Positions 33,691 to 42,121 are shown, counted from the first letter of the stretch. The stretch is 42,861 nucleotides of DNA from an uncultured Desulfosporosinus sp. (GCA_927405585.1 CAKMJS010000056.1:1-42861); one strand, 5' to 3'. The notes: generated from the sequence alone by a model not told the origin. Numbers and translations are program-made.

Positions 33691-34695
33691 CTATTCCCTC
33701 CCTTCGAAGGCAACTTTAGGAGCTTGAGGATGCTGAAGCCAACAGGCAACGTAATGTCCATCAGTAATCTTACTATCCTCTGGCATTTGCTCTGTACACA
33801 CTTGCATGCAATGTTCACAGCGCGGAGCAAATCTACACCCTTTTGGGGGATTGAGCAGATCAGGAGGAGTACCCGGAATAGGAATTAACCGGCCCTTTTT
33901 AGTAGCATCTAAACGAGGAATAGACTTTAGTAAGCCCCAAGTATAGGGATGTTTTGGATGATAATAAATATCATCAATACTACCGCTTTCTACGATCTTA
34001 CCAGCGTACATTACAATTACTCTACTACACAGGTCAGCAACAATGCCTAGGTCATGCGTAATCAAAATAATCGATGTGTTTATCTTATTCTTAAGATCGC
34101 GCATTAGTTGAAGAATTTGGGCTTGTATCGTCACGTCAAGTGCAGTAGTGGGCTCGTCCGCAATTAATAGTTTTGGGCTACAAGTCAGGGCCATGGCAAT
34201 CATGACCCTTTGTCTCATTCCACCTGAGAACTGATGAGGATACTGCTTGAGTCTGCTTTCGGGGTTCGAAATTCCAACCAAATCAAGTAACTCTACAGCT
34301 CGCTTGTTAGCTGCTTGCCCGGATAAACCTTCGTGTCTCTTTAACACCTCAGTTAATTGTAAGCCCACGGTTAGCACCGGATTAAGAGAAGTCATGGGAT
34401 CTTGAAAAATCATACCCATTTCCTTGCCTCTAATCGATTGCATACCTTTTTCGCTCTTATTCACGATATCCGTGCCTAAAAAATTTATACTTCCCCCTAC
34501 AATCTTACCAGGAGGTGTAGGAATTAGACGCATAACAGTTTGAACAGTAACACTTTTTCCACAGCCAGATTCCCCAACTATGCCGATTGCTTCTCCCTGG
34601 TCAACATGAAAACTCACTCCGTCTACCGCTTTTACTTCGCCAGCATAGGTAAAGAAGGATGTTCGTAAGTCTTTCACTTCAAGTAACCGTTCCAT
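33691..34695 (-). CDS. oppD: Oligopeptide ABC importer ATP-binding protein (OppD-type)
   Basis: A 335-residue ATPase: Walker [13 protein letters not shown], signature [15 protein letters not shown], Walker [19 protein letters not shown], and a C-terminal Cys cluster ([14 protein letters not shown]) that in some OppD/DppD proteins binds an iron-sulfur cluster. The start is ATG 34693-34695 after GGAGGAGGACTAAAT; a longer frame to 34740 overlaps oppC and lacks a site. It works as a heterodimer with OppF. Confidence 0.93.
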   Translation of the reverse strand: MERLLEVKDLRTSFFTYAGEVKAVDGVSFHVDQGEAIGIVGESGCGKSVTVQTVMRLIPTPPGKIVGGSINFLGTDIVNKSEKGMQSIRGKEMGMIFQDPMTSLNPVLTVGLQLTEVLKRHEGLSGQAANKRAVELLDLVGISNPESRLKQYPHQFSGGMRQRVMIAMALTCSPKLLIADEPTTALDVTIQAQILQLMRDLKNKINTSIILITHDLGIVADLCSRVIVMYAGKIVESGSIDDIYYHPKHPYTWGLLKSIPRLDATKKGRLIPIPGTPPDLLNPPKGCRFAPRCEHCMQVCTEQMPEDSKITDGHYVACWLQHPQAPKVAFEGRE

Positions 34696-34711
34696 ATTTA
34701 GTCCTCCTCCT

Positions 34712-35626
34712 TTACTTTCGCATTTTGGGATCGAATGCATCCCTCAAGCCGTCACCAACAAAGTTAAACGCCAACATGGTTATTGCAATTGCTGCAGCAG
34801 GGAAAAATAAGGCATAAGGATATGACGGAATGTTGAGCCTACCCTCTGCAGCCAGAGACCCCCAACTGGCAAAAGGAGGTTGAATACCAATTCCGATAAA
34901 GCTCAAAAAGGCTTCCATGAAAATTGCTGAAGGAATAGCCAAGGCAGAAGTGATAATTATCGGACCCAGCGCATTAGGGATTAAGTGTTTTAGCATAAGA
35001 CGCCTTGTGTTAGCACCTAAAGTACGAGCAGCTAAAACGTACTCCTGCTCCCTTAATGCCAAGATCTGTCCACGTACAATTCTAGCCATCCCCATCCAGT
35101 TAACAATTCCCAGTACTATCATTATGTTTAGCAAACCGCCCTTACCTATGACTACCATAAGCAAAATGACATACAACAATTCTGGAACACTGTAGATAAT
35201 ATCGATTATACGCATCATAAGATTATCGATCCTACCACCAAAATATCCAGAAATTCCACCGTAAAATACACCCATACTCAGGTTAATTAAGACAGATACA
35301 AAACCAATGGCCAAAGAAACTCTTCCTCCGTACATTAATCTAGCCATAGTATCACGGCCAAGTGCGTCTGTCCCAAAGGGGTGAGTCCAGGATGGTTTAA
35401 GGTGTTGATTCATTAAGTCATTGTCCATGTAGTTGAAATCAATGAAATATGGACCCATAAAAGTGAAGAGAATAAGGCTCCCCAGAGTTATTAGACCAGC
35501 CATAGCCAGCTTATTTTGCTTAAAACGACGCCAGGCATCTTGCATCATCGTGGTACTGGGGCGGTTAATATGCTCGGCTGAGATCTGGGATATTGCGGGT
35601 TCAAATAAGTCTTGTGCCATCTTCAT
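34712..35626 (-). CDS. oppC: Oligopeptide ABC importer permease (OppC-type)
   Basis: A 304-residue inner-membrane permease with six helices and the N-terminal OppC domain (DAWRRFKQNKLAMAGL). The EAA loop that contacts the ATPase is around EQEYVLAARTLGANTRRLML. ATG 35624-35626 follows GGGGCGTAGTAAT. It lies 4 bases below oppB, as is usual in this operon type. Confidence 0.93.
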   Translation of the reverse strand: MKMAQDLFEPAISQISAEHINRPSTTMMQDAWRRFKQNKLAMAGLITLGSLILFTFMGPYFIDFNYMDNDLMNQHLKPSWTHPFGTDALGRDTMARLMYGGRVSLAIGFVSVLINLSMGVFYGGISGYFGGRIDNLMMRIIDIIYSVPELLYVILLMVVIGKGGLLNIMIVLGIVNWMGMARIVRGQILALREQEYVLAARTLGANTRRLMLKHLIPNALGPIIITSALAIPSAIFMEAFLSFIGIGIQPPFASWGSLAAEGRLNIPSYPYALFFPAAAIAITMLAFNFVGDGLRDAFDPKMRK

Positions 35627-35630
35627 ATTA

Positions 35631-36569
35631 CTACGCCCCTTTCTGACCTGTAAGTTTTATCCTGGGGTCAATAAATGTATATGCTATATCCACCAACAGG
35701 TTAAATACCACTAATAGACTGCAGAACAATACTGTCATGCCCATAATGGTAGAATAGTCACGGTTAGTAATCGAGGTAACAAAGAATTGTCCGATTCCTG
35801 GAATTCCGAAAACAAATTCTACGACAAAGTTTCCGGTAAGTATATACGCAAAAAACGGTCCCAAATAAGTAATGACTGGTAACAGGGCGTTGCGCATAGC
35901 ATGCCTTCCAATTATCACGTATCCAGGTAAGCCCTTTGACTTGGCAGTACGAATGTAATCCTGACTTAAAACATCTAACATGCTTGTCCGCATCAAGCGC
36001 GTAATTTGGGCGATTGGGAAAGCCCCCAACGCGAGTGCTGGCAAGACCAAATTTTTAAACGCTCCATTATTCCAACCAACGGGTGGAAACAAGCCAAGCT
36101 TGTACCCTAAATAATATTGCAAAAAAGTTGCCATAACGAAACTAGGAACAGATACACCAATCGTAGCAATAAAAGTTGCCACCGCGTCTGGGGTTTTGTT
36201 GTGCCAGAGTGCTGCAATGCTGCCCAGTATCAAGCCCCCACCAAGTGCAAAGATTGTTGCTAAAAAGCCTATGGTAGCTGTTTTTGGTAGTCCGTCCTTT
36301 ATCAGATCGTTAACCGTCCTCCCTTCATAACGGAAGGTTGGTCCGAGATCAAATTGAGCAACATTAATCATATAATCAACATACTGCTTTGATAGCGGGT
36401 CATTCATGTGATAACGTGCCTCAAGATTTTTCAGGATTGCTGGCGGGACTGCCTTTTCACGAGAAAAGGGACCACCGGGAATTGAGTGCATAAGCACAAA
36501 GGTAAGTGATACAACTATCCAAAGTACTAATAGCGCGGAAGCGATCCGCTTAAGCAGAAATTTTGCCAC
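35631..36569 (-). CDS. oppB: Oligopeptide ABC importer permease (OppB-type)
   Basis: A 312-residue permease with six helices. It starts with the typical FLLKRIASALLVLWIVVSLT segment; the EAA loop is in LSQDYIRTAKSKGLPGYVII. GTG 36567-36569 follows GGGGGGATAAAC. A hairpin between it and oppA (36727-36759) would lower transcription of the permease and ATPase genes compared with oppA. Confidence 0.93.
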   Translation of the reverse strand: MAKFLLKRIASALLVLWIVVSLTFVLMHSIPGGPFSREKAVPPAILKNLEARYHMNDPLSKQYVDYMINVAQFDLGPTFRYEGRTVNDLIKDGLPKTATIGFLATIFALGGGLILGSIAALWHNKTPDAVATFIATIGVSVPSFVMATFLQYYLGYKLGLFPPVGWNNGAFKNLVLPALALGAFPIAQITRLMRTSMLDVLSQDYIRTAKSKGLPGYVIIGRHAMRNALLPVITYLGPFFAYILTGNFVVEFVFGIPGIGQFFVTSITNRDYSTIMGMTVLFCSLLVVFNLLVDIAYTFIDPRIKLTGQKGA

Positions 36570-36726
36570 GTTTATCCCCCCTCTACAAGGATTACTTTAA
36601 GTCCTCATATTCCATGTCAATACGATCTAATCAAACAAATTCAATTATATACTGAATACAACGATTAAAGTAAGTGGATTATATTCCAATTTCTTCATTG
36701 ATTTACCAATTTATAGTGCAAATGAA

Positions 36727-36759
36727 GTAGAGGTGGGCTACTTTTCAGCCCACCTCTAC
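36727..36759 (-). terminator. Hairpin between oppA and oppB (partial terminator)
   Basis: GTAGAGGTGGGCT pairs with AGCCCACCTCTAC over a 7-base loop, followed by TTCATTT. The T tract is imperfect, which suits partial termination after oppA so that the binding protein is made in excess. Confidence 0.65.
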
Positions 36760-36784
36760 TATATAAGCTTTGGCCTAGGGAGTA

Positions 36785-38407
36785 CTACTCTACAGTTGCT
36801 AACTTGTAGTCGATCGGACCGAGGGATGAACGATACGTCCCTTTTACTTTATCCTTGATAACCCAAGGGTTCGTATAGAAATAGATAGGTAGTATTGGCA
36901 TATCAGTCATTAAAGCCTTTTCTGCAGCATGCATTGCGGGAACCCGAACTTTTTGATCGCCAGATTTATTGGCAATCTCTTTGATTTGTTTGTCATACTC
37001 AGCATTGGACCAACCTGTTTGGTTGTTACCGCCACCAGTAACAAACATATCCATGAAGGTCATGGCGTCAGCATAGTCACCAATCCAGCCAGCACGGGAA
37101 ATATTGTAGTTGAGTGTTTTTTGGGACTCAAGATAGACAGCCCATTCTTCGTTACGTAGCTTAACATCAATACCCAGATTAGTTTTCCACATATTTTGAA
37201 TAGCTTCAGCAATCAACTTATGGTTGGATGAAGTGTTATAAAGGATGGTTACATCTGCTGGCCAGTTTTTGCCCTCAGGAAAACCAGCTTCAGCTAAGAG
37301 TGCCTTAGCTGCAGCAACATCTTCTTTGAAAAAGTCTCCGCCAACCTTGCGGAAATCTTTACCAGCTTCGACATCAACCATTCCCGGAGGAGTAAATGCA
37401 TAAGCAGGTTGTTGTCCACCTTTAGTAACCTTTTCAACGATCAATTTACGGTCAATCGCCATTGTCAAAGCTTTACGAACCTTAACATCGTCAAATGGCT
37501 TCTTGGTTACGTTAAAGCGATAATAATAGGTACCAATATATGGATCAATTTTTAAGACCTTAGCAGTCTTGAGGCGTTCGATGTCCTCAGTTGGGATATT
37601 TTCAGTTGCATCTAACTCACCGCTTTCAAAGGCTGTAAGCGCTGCTTTGTTATCCTCAATCAACCTGAAGGTGATTTCAGATAGCTTAACGTTCTTGGCA
37701 TCCCAATAGTTTTCATTTTTAACCACAATGACTTGATCATTGTGTTTCCACTCTTTCATTTTGAATGGGCCGTTAGCAATGAAAGTCTCGGCAGTAAGGG
37801 ACCATTTCTCGTTTGCATCAACATTCTTTTTATTAACAGGGTAAAGAGTATGGAATGCAGTCAAGGCAACAAAGTAAGGAGTCGGAGCTGCCAACGTTAC
37901 TTCCAACGTTTTAGGATCTACAACTTTAATACCAACAGCATCAGCAGTACCTTTATCGGAGTTGTAGGCTTCAGCACCTTTGATGTAGTAAAGTTGGTAG
38001 GAATACTCAGAAGCTAATGCTGGGGAAAGTGCACGTAACCAGGAATATTTGAAGTCTTCGGCAGTGATTGCATCGCCGTTACTCCATTTGGCATCGCGTA
38101 ATTTAAAAGTTACTACAGTACCATCAGCACTTGTTGTCCAGCTTTCGGCGATACCCGGCATTACTTTTTCACCTTCGCCAATGCGAGTCAGTCCTTCAAA
38201 TAAGGCTGTTTGGATATGGGACTCCGGAACACCTGTTGATAGGGCTGGATCAAGGGTTTTGGGTTCTGCACCTGCGTTAAAACTAGTTTTCATTTCCTTT
38301 GCTGGGGCGGCTGGTTGATTACTAGAGCAGCCTGTCAGTAAAACACTGACTGAAAGCACCATAGCAATTGCTACCGCTAGGCTTTTTTTCTTTCGAATTT
38401 TAAACAC
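36785..38407 (-). CDS. oppA: Oligopeptide-binding lipoprotein (OppA-type, SBP family 5)
   Basis: A 540-residue extracellular lipoprotein that captures peptides for the Opp importer. The signal peptide (basic start RKKKSLAVA) ends in the lipobox LLTGCSS with Cys 27. Family 5 blocks follow: AEPKTLDPALSTGVPESHI, LRDAKWSNGDAITAEDFKYS, VRKALTMAIDRKLIVEKVTK and PILPIYFY near the end. In Bacillus, Opp imports sporulation and competence signals; with spo0A next door that is possible here. GTG at 38405-38407 is used, but it is only one base from its GAGGAG, so an ATT three codons on (38396-38398), at 10 bases, may be used instead. Confidence 0.92.
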   Translation of the reverse strand: MFKIRKKKSLAVAIAMVLSVSVLLTGCSSNQPAAPAKEMKTSFNAGAEPKTLDPALSTGVPESHIQTALFEGLTRIGEGEKVMPGIAESWTTSADGTVVTFKLRDAKWSNGDAITAEDFKYSWLRALSPALASEYSYQLYYIKGAEAYNSDKGTADAVGIKVVDPKTLEVTLAAPTPYFVALTAFHTLYPVNKKNVDANEKWSLTAETFIANGPFKMKEWKHNDQVIVVKNENYWDAKNVKLSEITFRLIEDNKAALTAFESGELDATENIPTEDIERLKTAKVLKIDPYIGTYYYRFNVTKKPFDDVKVRKALTMAIDRKLIVEKVTKGGQQPAYAFTPPGMVDVEAGKDFRKVGGDFFKEDVAAAKALLAEAGFPEGKNWPADVTILYNTSSNHKLIAEAIQNMWKTNLGIDVKLRNEEWAVYLESQKTLNYNISRAGWIGDYADAMTFMDMFVTGGGNNQTGWSNAEYDKQIKEIANKSGDQKVRVPAMHAAEKALMTDMPILPIYFYTNPWVIKDKVKGTYRSSLGPIDYKLATVE

Positions 38408-38615
38408 TCTCCTCTTTCTTAATCCCTGTTTCGTTGGATGTAATGGGATCCCTCATGTTTTATCGCCTTCTTTAAAGCAATACAAACAATCGCCCATACT
38501 ACCCAACATTACTGTATTCTTTATACACAAGCGAATATCCTGCTTTTTAGTTAATGATAGCTAAATATTTTTCAATATATCACAGAAAGTAAAAACAGTA
38601 TCAACCCAACTCACC

Positions 38616-39413
38616 TTAACTCACCTTACTCATGACCCTTAATTTATCAGCTAGGAGTGCTATAAATTCTGAATTCGTGGGTTTTTGGCGCTCAATATTC
38701 ATAGAATACCCGAAAATTCGTTTTAGTGTATCTGTATGTCCACGTTCCCAAGCAAGTTCAATTGCATGACGAATTCCACGTTCTACTCTACTGGGTGCAG
38801 TATCAAACTTTTTCGCAATTCCTGGATAAAGCTCCTTAGTTACCGCTCCTAACAAGGAGACATCTTCTACAACCATTAAAATTGCATCTCTAATATACTG
38901 ATACCCTTTCACATGCGCCGGAATTCCTATTTGATGCATCATTGTAGTCACTTCTACGCAAAGATTAAGCCCATTTCCCACCGTTGTCACGATTGGTGAA
39001 GTTGACGAAAACTGAACTGGTGAAGAAGAAGGGATATCCTGCATTAATGATCGGATCCGCTTTCCTAGAATATCTAAATCAAATGGTTTTAGAATAAAGT
39101 AATCCACGCCGAGTATCATAGCTTGATGAGTGAGCGATTCTTGTCCGAATGCAGTTAGCATAATAACCTTTGGACGAATCATGGTTGTCCGAGCATTAAT
39201 TCTTTCAAGTACCCCTAAACCATCTAAATTAGGCATAACCAAATCTAGAATTATCAAATCTGGTTCTTGAGTTTGAATAAGCTCCCAAGCTTCTAAACCA
39301 TTATTAGCGATTCCGACAATGATTAAATCTTCTTGAGCTTGGATAAAGTTTTGTAGCATTTGACATAAATTGCGATTATCATCCGCGACAATTATTTTTA
39401 TTTTCTTCCCCAT
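38616..39413 (-). CDS. spo0A: Sporulation master regulator Spo0A
   Basis: A 265-residue response regulator. The receiver (1-125) has the acidic pocket ADDN, the phosphorylated Asp in IILDLVMPNLDG, and the conserved Lys in LKPFD. The C-terminal DNA-binding domain keeps the recognition helix SRVERGIRHAIELAWERG and KPTNSEFIALLADKLR, close to B. subtilis Spo0A. Phosphorylated Spo0A starts sporulation. spoIVB, its usual upstream neighbour, is absent; instead there is a 440-base gap with a 0A box. A second Spo0A paralogue may exist elsewhere. ATG follows GGGAAGATGGCAGA. Confidence 0.95.
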   Translation of the reverse strand: MGKKIKIIVADDNRNLCQMLQNFIQAQEDLIIVGIANNGLEAWELIQTQEPDLIILDLVMPNLDGLGVLERINARTTMIRPKVIMLTAFGQESLTHQAMILGVDYFILKPFDLDILGKRIRSLMQDIPSSSPVQFSSTSPIVTTVGNGLNLCVEVTTMMHQIGIPAHVKGYQYIRDAILMVVEDVSLLGAVTKELYPGIAKKFDTAPSRVERGIRHAIELAWERGHTDTLKRIFGYSMNIERQKPTNSEFIALLADKLRVMSKVS

Positions 39414-39854
39414 TCTGCCATCTTCCCATCTTAACAGTATTCCGGTTCATTTTTATGCTTCAAAACCTTCTGTTCTTTCCGGTGCTCTTATTATACTTTA
39501 GTACTCATGTCGAAATCGTAAATAATTAGGGAACTGTTATAAGTTGTTTATAAATCACAAATGGCTTATTCTCTAGAGATAGATGGTTAATATTGGAAAT
39601 TAATTTAACTCAAAATCTTCTAATTTATTTTGTATTATCTAGTAACACAAATATTTACACGAATTGTTGTGAACTATATCGAGCTTAATCGCATCATAGA
39701 CTCATAACGCTATAGCTGTAACATTGACTCATTGTTGTTTAGAACTAACTAAACTATTCAATGAAGTCCCTTTATGATAAACTTATTATATTAAAGTATA
39801 GGCTGCTTTGACTAGGGTAGAATAATACCTAGATCAGTTTAAAGGAGGTACATA
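39414..39854. other. 440-base gene-free region between spo0A and ferredoxin
   Basis: This AT-rich region between divergent genes holds the spo0A promoter candidate and 0A box on the left and the ferredoxin ribosome binding site on the right. No ORF with a ribosome binding site and no strong hairpin was seen in the middle; a plus-strand promoter for ferredoxin could not be pinned down. Confidence 0.5.
39490..39514 (-). promoter_or_regulatory. spo0A promoter candidate with Spo0A box
   Basis: A perfect TATAAT (39490-39495, minus strand) lies about 80 bases above spo0A. TGTCGAA, the consensus 0A box, sits at 39508-39514 where the -35 element would be, and no good -35 hexamer is seen. This fits Spo0A-activated sigmaA promoters such as spoIIG. 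Confidence 0.5.
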
Positions 39855-40046
39855 ATGTTTGCTACAGTAGACAAAGATGCCTGCATTGGATGTGGAGCTT
39901 GCCCAGACATCTGTCCTGAAATCTTCAAGATGGAGGATGACGGGTTAGCGGAAGCTTACAAAAACCCGGTTCCCAGTGAGCTTGAAGCGTCAGCAAATGA
40001 AGCTGCTGAGGGTTGCCCAACTGAAGCAATACACCTTGAAGAGTAA
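39855..40046 (+). CDS. Ferredoxin, single 4Fe-4S type
   Basis: A 63-residue electron carrier. C10, C13, C16 and C54 (CxxCxxC...CP) bind one 4Fe-4S cluster; C20 is an extra Cys that sits where a second cluster or a disulfide is found in relatives. The protein is acidic. ATG follows AAAGGAGGTACATA. It could feed the siroheme enzyme encoded next to it on the other strand, but no direct link is shown. Confidence 0.95.
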   Translation: MFATVDKDACIGCGACPDICPEIFKMEDDGLAEAYKNPVPSELEASANEAAEGCPTEAIHLEE

Positions 40047-40065
40047 GAACACATTCCACAAATAA

Positions 40066-40110
40066 GAAGGCAGTAAAGTGCGGTTGACTGACACCGCTTT
40101 TACTGCCTTC
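40066..40110. terminator. Bidirectional terminator, ferredoxin / siroheme gene
   Basis: GAAGGCAGTAAA...TTTACTGCCTTC with an inner GCGGT/ACCGC forms a long stem between the two convergent genes. Confidence 0.75.
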
Positions 40111-40128
40111 AGGCATTGTTGGCTAAAC

Positions 40129-41010
40129 TTAATGCATCGCCTTTTCTGCAAATTCATGTAGTCCTTCCATGCCTATTCGGTCTATTAGACGTCCAATCCG
40201 TTCTTGGGGCTTTGCATTTTCTTTATAGTACGCAATAACTGCGTCCACCACTGGCATTATTTGCTCCTTCTGCAGGTTTTCAAGGAGGATACTCCCCTGC
40301 CTCGGCTTGACTCCACCATTTCCTCCAACATAAAGATGATAACCTTTACTTGTACCCATAAGCCCAAGGTCCACAGAGGCAGAGTCAGCACATTTATTTG
40401 GACAACCCGATACCCCCATTTTGAATTTCGAAGGTAAAGTCATTCCATGATAATGCTTGTCAATTTCCATGCCCAAAGCTAGCGTTTCTTGAAGTCCTCG
40501 CTTACAAAACGTATTGCCTGGACAAACTTTGACACTCCGCACACATAATCCTATCGCATGCCCAGGATCCATACCAAGGTCCTTCCAAACCTTTGGCACA
40601 TCTTCAGGGAGTAACCCAACAATAGCTATACGCTGTGCTGAGGTCACCTTGATTGCTTGGGCATGGTATTTTTCCGACACGTCTGCAATTTTACGTAATA
40701 TTTCAGGGGTAACGACGCCTGCTGGAATATGTGGGGCGATAGAATAAGTCTTCTTATCCATCTGTAAGATGCCACCAGCTGGTTGAGCCTTAGCTGCGGC
40801 CTCTGCAGAAAGCTCCCCTTGTTCTGCAGAATTCACCTTTTCTAATAATACATTTGGATCAAGTTTATGCATTTGCGCAGCGTTGGCTAACGTTTCATTG
40901 ACTGAAAACGCACATCCAAGGCAATGTAACCCTAGCTCTTGCATTGCTTCAGCAGTCTTTGGATTGGCTTCCATAACATCTTTTAATTTCATATCCAGAG
41001 TAAAACGCAT
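40129..41010 (-). CDS. DUF1858 - siroheme sulfite/nitrite reductase-type fusion protein
   Basis: A 293-residue protein. Residues 1-65 are a DUF1858 domain (redox disulfide type, GLHCLGC with C30 and C33). Residues about 85-290 are a single siroheme/4Fe-4S reductase module: C163 and C169 (CPGNTFC) and C203 and C207 (CPNKC) are the cluster and siroheme ligands. The single module resembles low-molecular-weight assimilatory-type sulfite reductases of anaerobes. The reaction, sulfite or nitrite to sulfide or ammonia, is inferred. The ATG at 41008-41010 is used, 6 bases after TAGGAG; an ATG two codons upstream has no gap to that site. It is coupled to the small zinc-ribbon gene, 9 bases above. Confidence 0.85.
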   Translation of the reverse strand: MRFTLDMKLKDVMEANPKTAEAMQELGLHCLGCAFSVNETLANAAQMHKLDPNVLLEKVNSAEQGELSAEAAAKAQPAGGILQMDKKTYSIAPHIPAGVVTPEILRKIADVSEKYHAQAIKVTSAQRIAIVGLLPEDVPKVWKDLGMDPGHAIGLCVRSVKVCPGNTFCKRGLQETLALGMEIDKHYHGMTLPSKFKMGVSGCPNKCADSASVDLGLMGTSKGYHLYVGGNGGVKPRQGSILLENLQKEQIMPVVDAVIAYYKENAKPQERIGRLIDRIGMEGLHEFAEKAMH

Positions 41011-41019
41011 ACTCATCTC

Positions 41020-41166
41020 CTAACCATGTATAAGCATTGGCAAACAATGCGTACATACATGTTTTTCTTCACCTTGATGGACATAAGTCAACACTGGGGT
41101 TAGTTCACTGGTTGTTCCACAATGAGCACACTCCAGTTCGGGAGCTACTTTCTTTACTTCTGTCAT
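41020..41166 (-). CDS. Small zinc-ribbon-like protein (48 aa)
   Basis: A 48-residue protein with two CxxC pairs (CAHC and CTHC) spaced about 26 residues apart, as in zinc ribbons or rubredoxin-like metal sites. ATG 41164-41166 follows AAGGAGGTCATTTTAA, a strong site. It is 9 bases above the DUF1858-siroheme gene, so the two form an operon. Metal delivery, electron transfer or regulation of that enzyme are all possible; no family is recognised. Confidence 0.75.
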   Translation of the reverse strand: MTEVKKVAPELECAHCGTTSELTPVLTYVHQGEEKHVCTHCLPMLIHG

Positions 41167-41221
41167 TTAAAATGACCTCCTTCTCTATGTTCATTAATCT
41201 AACACTTTAGCCATCAATTTA

Positions 41222-41260
41222 GTGTGACTTCGCACACATTTTCCGTGTGTCTTTCGTCAC
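41222..41260. promoter_or_regulatory. Interrupted inverted repeat (Crp/Fnr-like) upstream of the zinc-ribbon/siroheme operon
   Basis: GTGAC...CACAC...GTGTG...GTCAC are nested complementary arms. Each half resembles a TGTGA-type Crp-family site (TGTGACTTCGCACA and GTGTGTCTTTCGTCAC). They lie about 60-95 bases above the zinc-ribbon start, so they may be operators or form a leader hairpin. Confidence 0.45.
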
Positions 41261-41396
41261 CTTGATTATGCTTGGCAACAAATCTAAACTAACTGACTAG
41301 TGAAAAGGTGCTATCAGCTCTCAGTTTAAACGTTTAACTTAGAAACTATACAATAGTAAATCAATATATTAATGGTTCCAAAACAAAGATCGAACA

Positions 41397-41429
41397 CGAT
41401 TACCCATCTCGGTTAAGCGTGTTCAAAAA
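41397..41429 (-). terminator. Possible terminator of the exported hypothetical gene
   Basis: GAACACG pairs with CGTGTTC, with inner TTACC/GGTTAA, about 40 bases below the stop at 41469. The T tract on the minus strand is broken, so this is a weak call. Confidence 0.4.
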
Positions 41430-41468
41430 CATAATAATTCAAATTACTCAGAAATAGTTCAAATTGGA

Positions 41469-41915
41469 TTACAAAACATTATCTATCTGCTTCATTCTTA
41501 CAATACGCCAACCTTTTTCTGATTGTCTTAAATTGATGGAAAACGTTACAAACTTAATATCCTCAATGGGTGAAGTCCAATAAATCCGTACCACTACTCC
41601 TTGTGATATTTCCGAATCTGAATTCATAAACTCTAATTTCTGCAAAGTCAATAAAGGGTCTTGATTCAACCTTGTTTCCCATTCTCTGAATTCTTTTTCG
41701 TCTAGAGGACCCTCTGGCATTAATAAATCTAGGGCGAGGTTTGTCTGACGATGATCCATAAGTTGCCAGAAGTGTTGAATAGTTTTTTGGGGTGAATCTC
41801 CATAATGAGGATCCGCCAAAGCTGATATCACTGTTTGGGGCGTTTTAAAGGCGACGATAGTGACTAGACAGAAAAGTGATAGACCAAGGAACCATACATA
41901 ACGACTATAACGCAT
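41469..41915 (-). CDS. Exported or membrane-anchored hypothetical protein
   Basis: A 148-residue protein with an N-terminal signal or anchor helix (YVWFLGLSLFCLVTIVAF) and an outer alpha+beta domain (QKTIQHFWQLMDHRQTNLAL, then VVVRIYWTSPIEDIKFVTFS, GWRIVRMKQI). The layout resembles small NTF2-like/DUF4878-type exported proteins, but I cannot place it with confidence. ATG 41913-41915 follows CAAGGAGGGAAATT. Confidence 0.7.
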   Translation of the reverse strand: MRYSRYVWFLGLSLFCLVTIVAFKTPQTVISALADPHYGDSPQKTIQHFWQLMDHRQTNLALDLLMPEGPLDEKEFREWETRLNQDPLLTLQKLEFMNSDSEISQGVVVRIYWTSPIEDIKFVTFSINLRQSEKGWRIVRMKQIDNVL

Positions 41916-41976
41916 AATTTCCCTCCTTGCTTGTCTCTACTATCATTCTAGGAGGGAACAGGTCCTTTCATACCAC

Positions 41977-42042
41977 TTAACCAAAAACTTTTCTTAAAAC
42001 ATTAAGTACAAATTCAGGCAACCGAACGTAATAGATTCTCAT
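41977..42042 (-). CDS. spoVM: Stage V sporulation protein SpoVM
   Basis: A 21-residue peptide encoded behind a strong ribosome binding site (AAGGAGGGCGG, then TAATACT, then ATG at 42040-42042). It starts MRIYYVRLPEF and ends VLRKVFG. This follows the SpoVM pattern M-[KR]-[IF]-Y-x-[IV]-[KR]-L-P-x-F, including Pro9, the residue that lets B. subtilis SpoVM (26 residues, MKFYTIKLPKF) sit on curved membrane. SpoVM is an amphipathic helix that marks the forespore surface and anchors SpoIVA for coat assembly. Ours is shorter at the C-terminus. Confidence 0.82.
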   Translation of the reverse strand: MRIYYVRLPEFVLNVLRKVFG

Positions 42043-42121
42043 AGTATTACCGCCCTCCTTCATCTCAGATTTATTATACTTCCCTGTGGTAATGTATGCA
42101 GCCAAAACCATAAATGCCCAT

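Larger units (their letters stand above)
41167..41468. other. Intergenic region with inverted repeats
   Basis: This gap holds the leader of the zinc-ribbon/siroheme operon, with a Crp-like inverted repeat at 41222-41260, and the terminator-like hairpin at 41397-41429. No further gene is seen. Confidence 0.5.

Noticed and set aside
38610-38636. Short direct repeat of AACTCACCTT below spo0A
   Set aside because: Two short copies only, partly coding; not enough for a repeat element or array.
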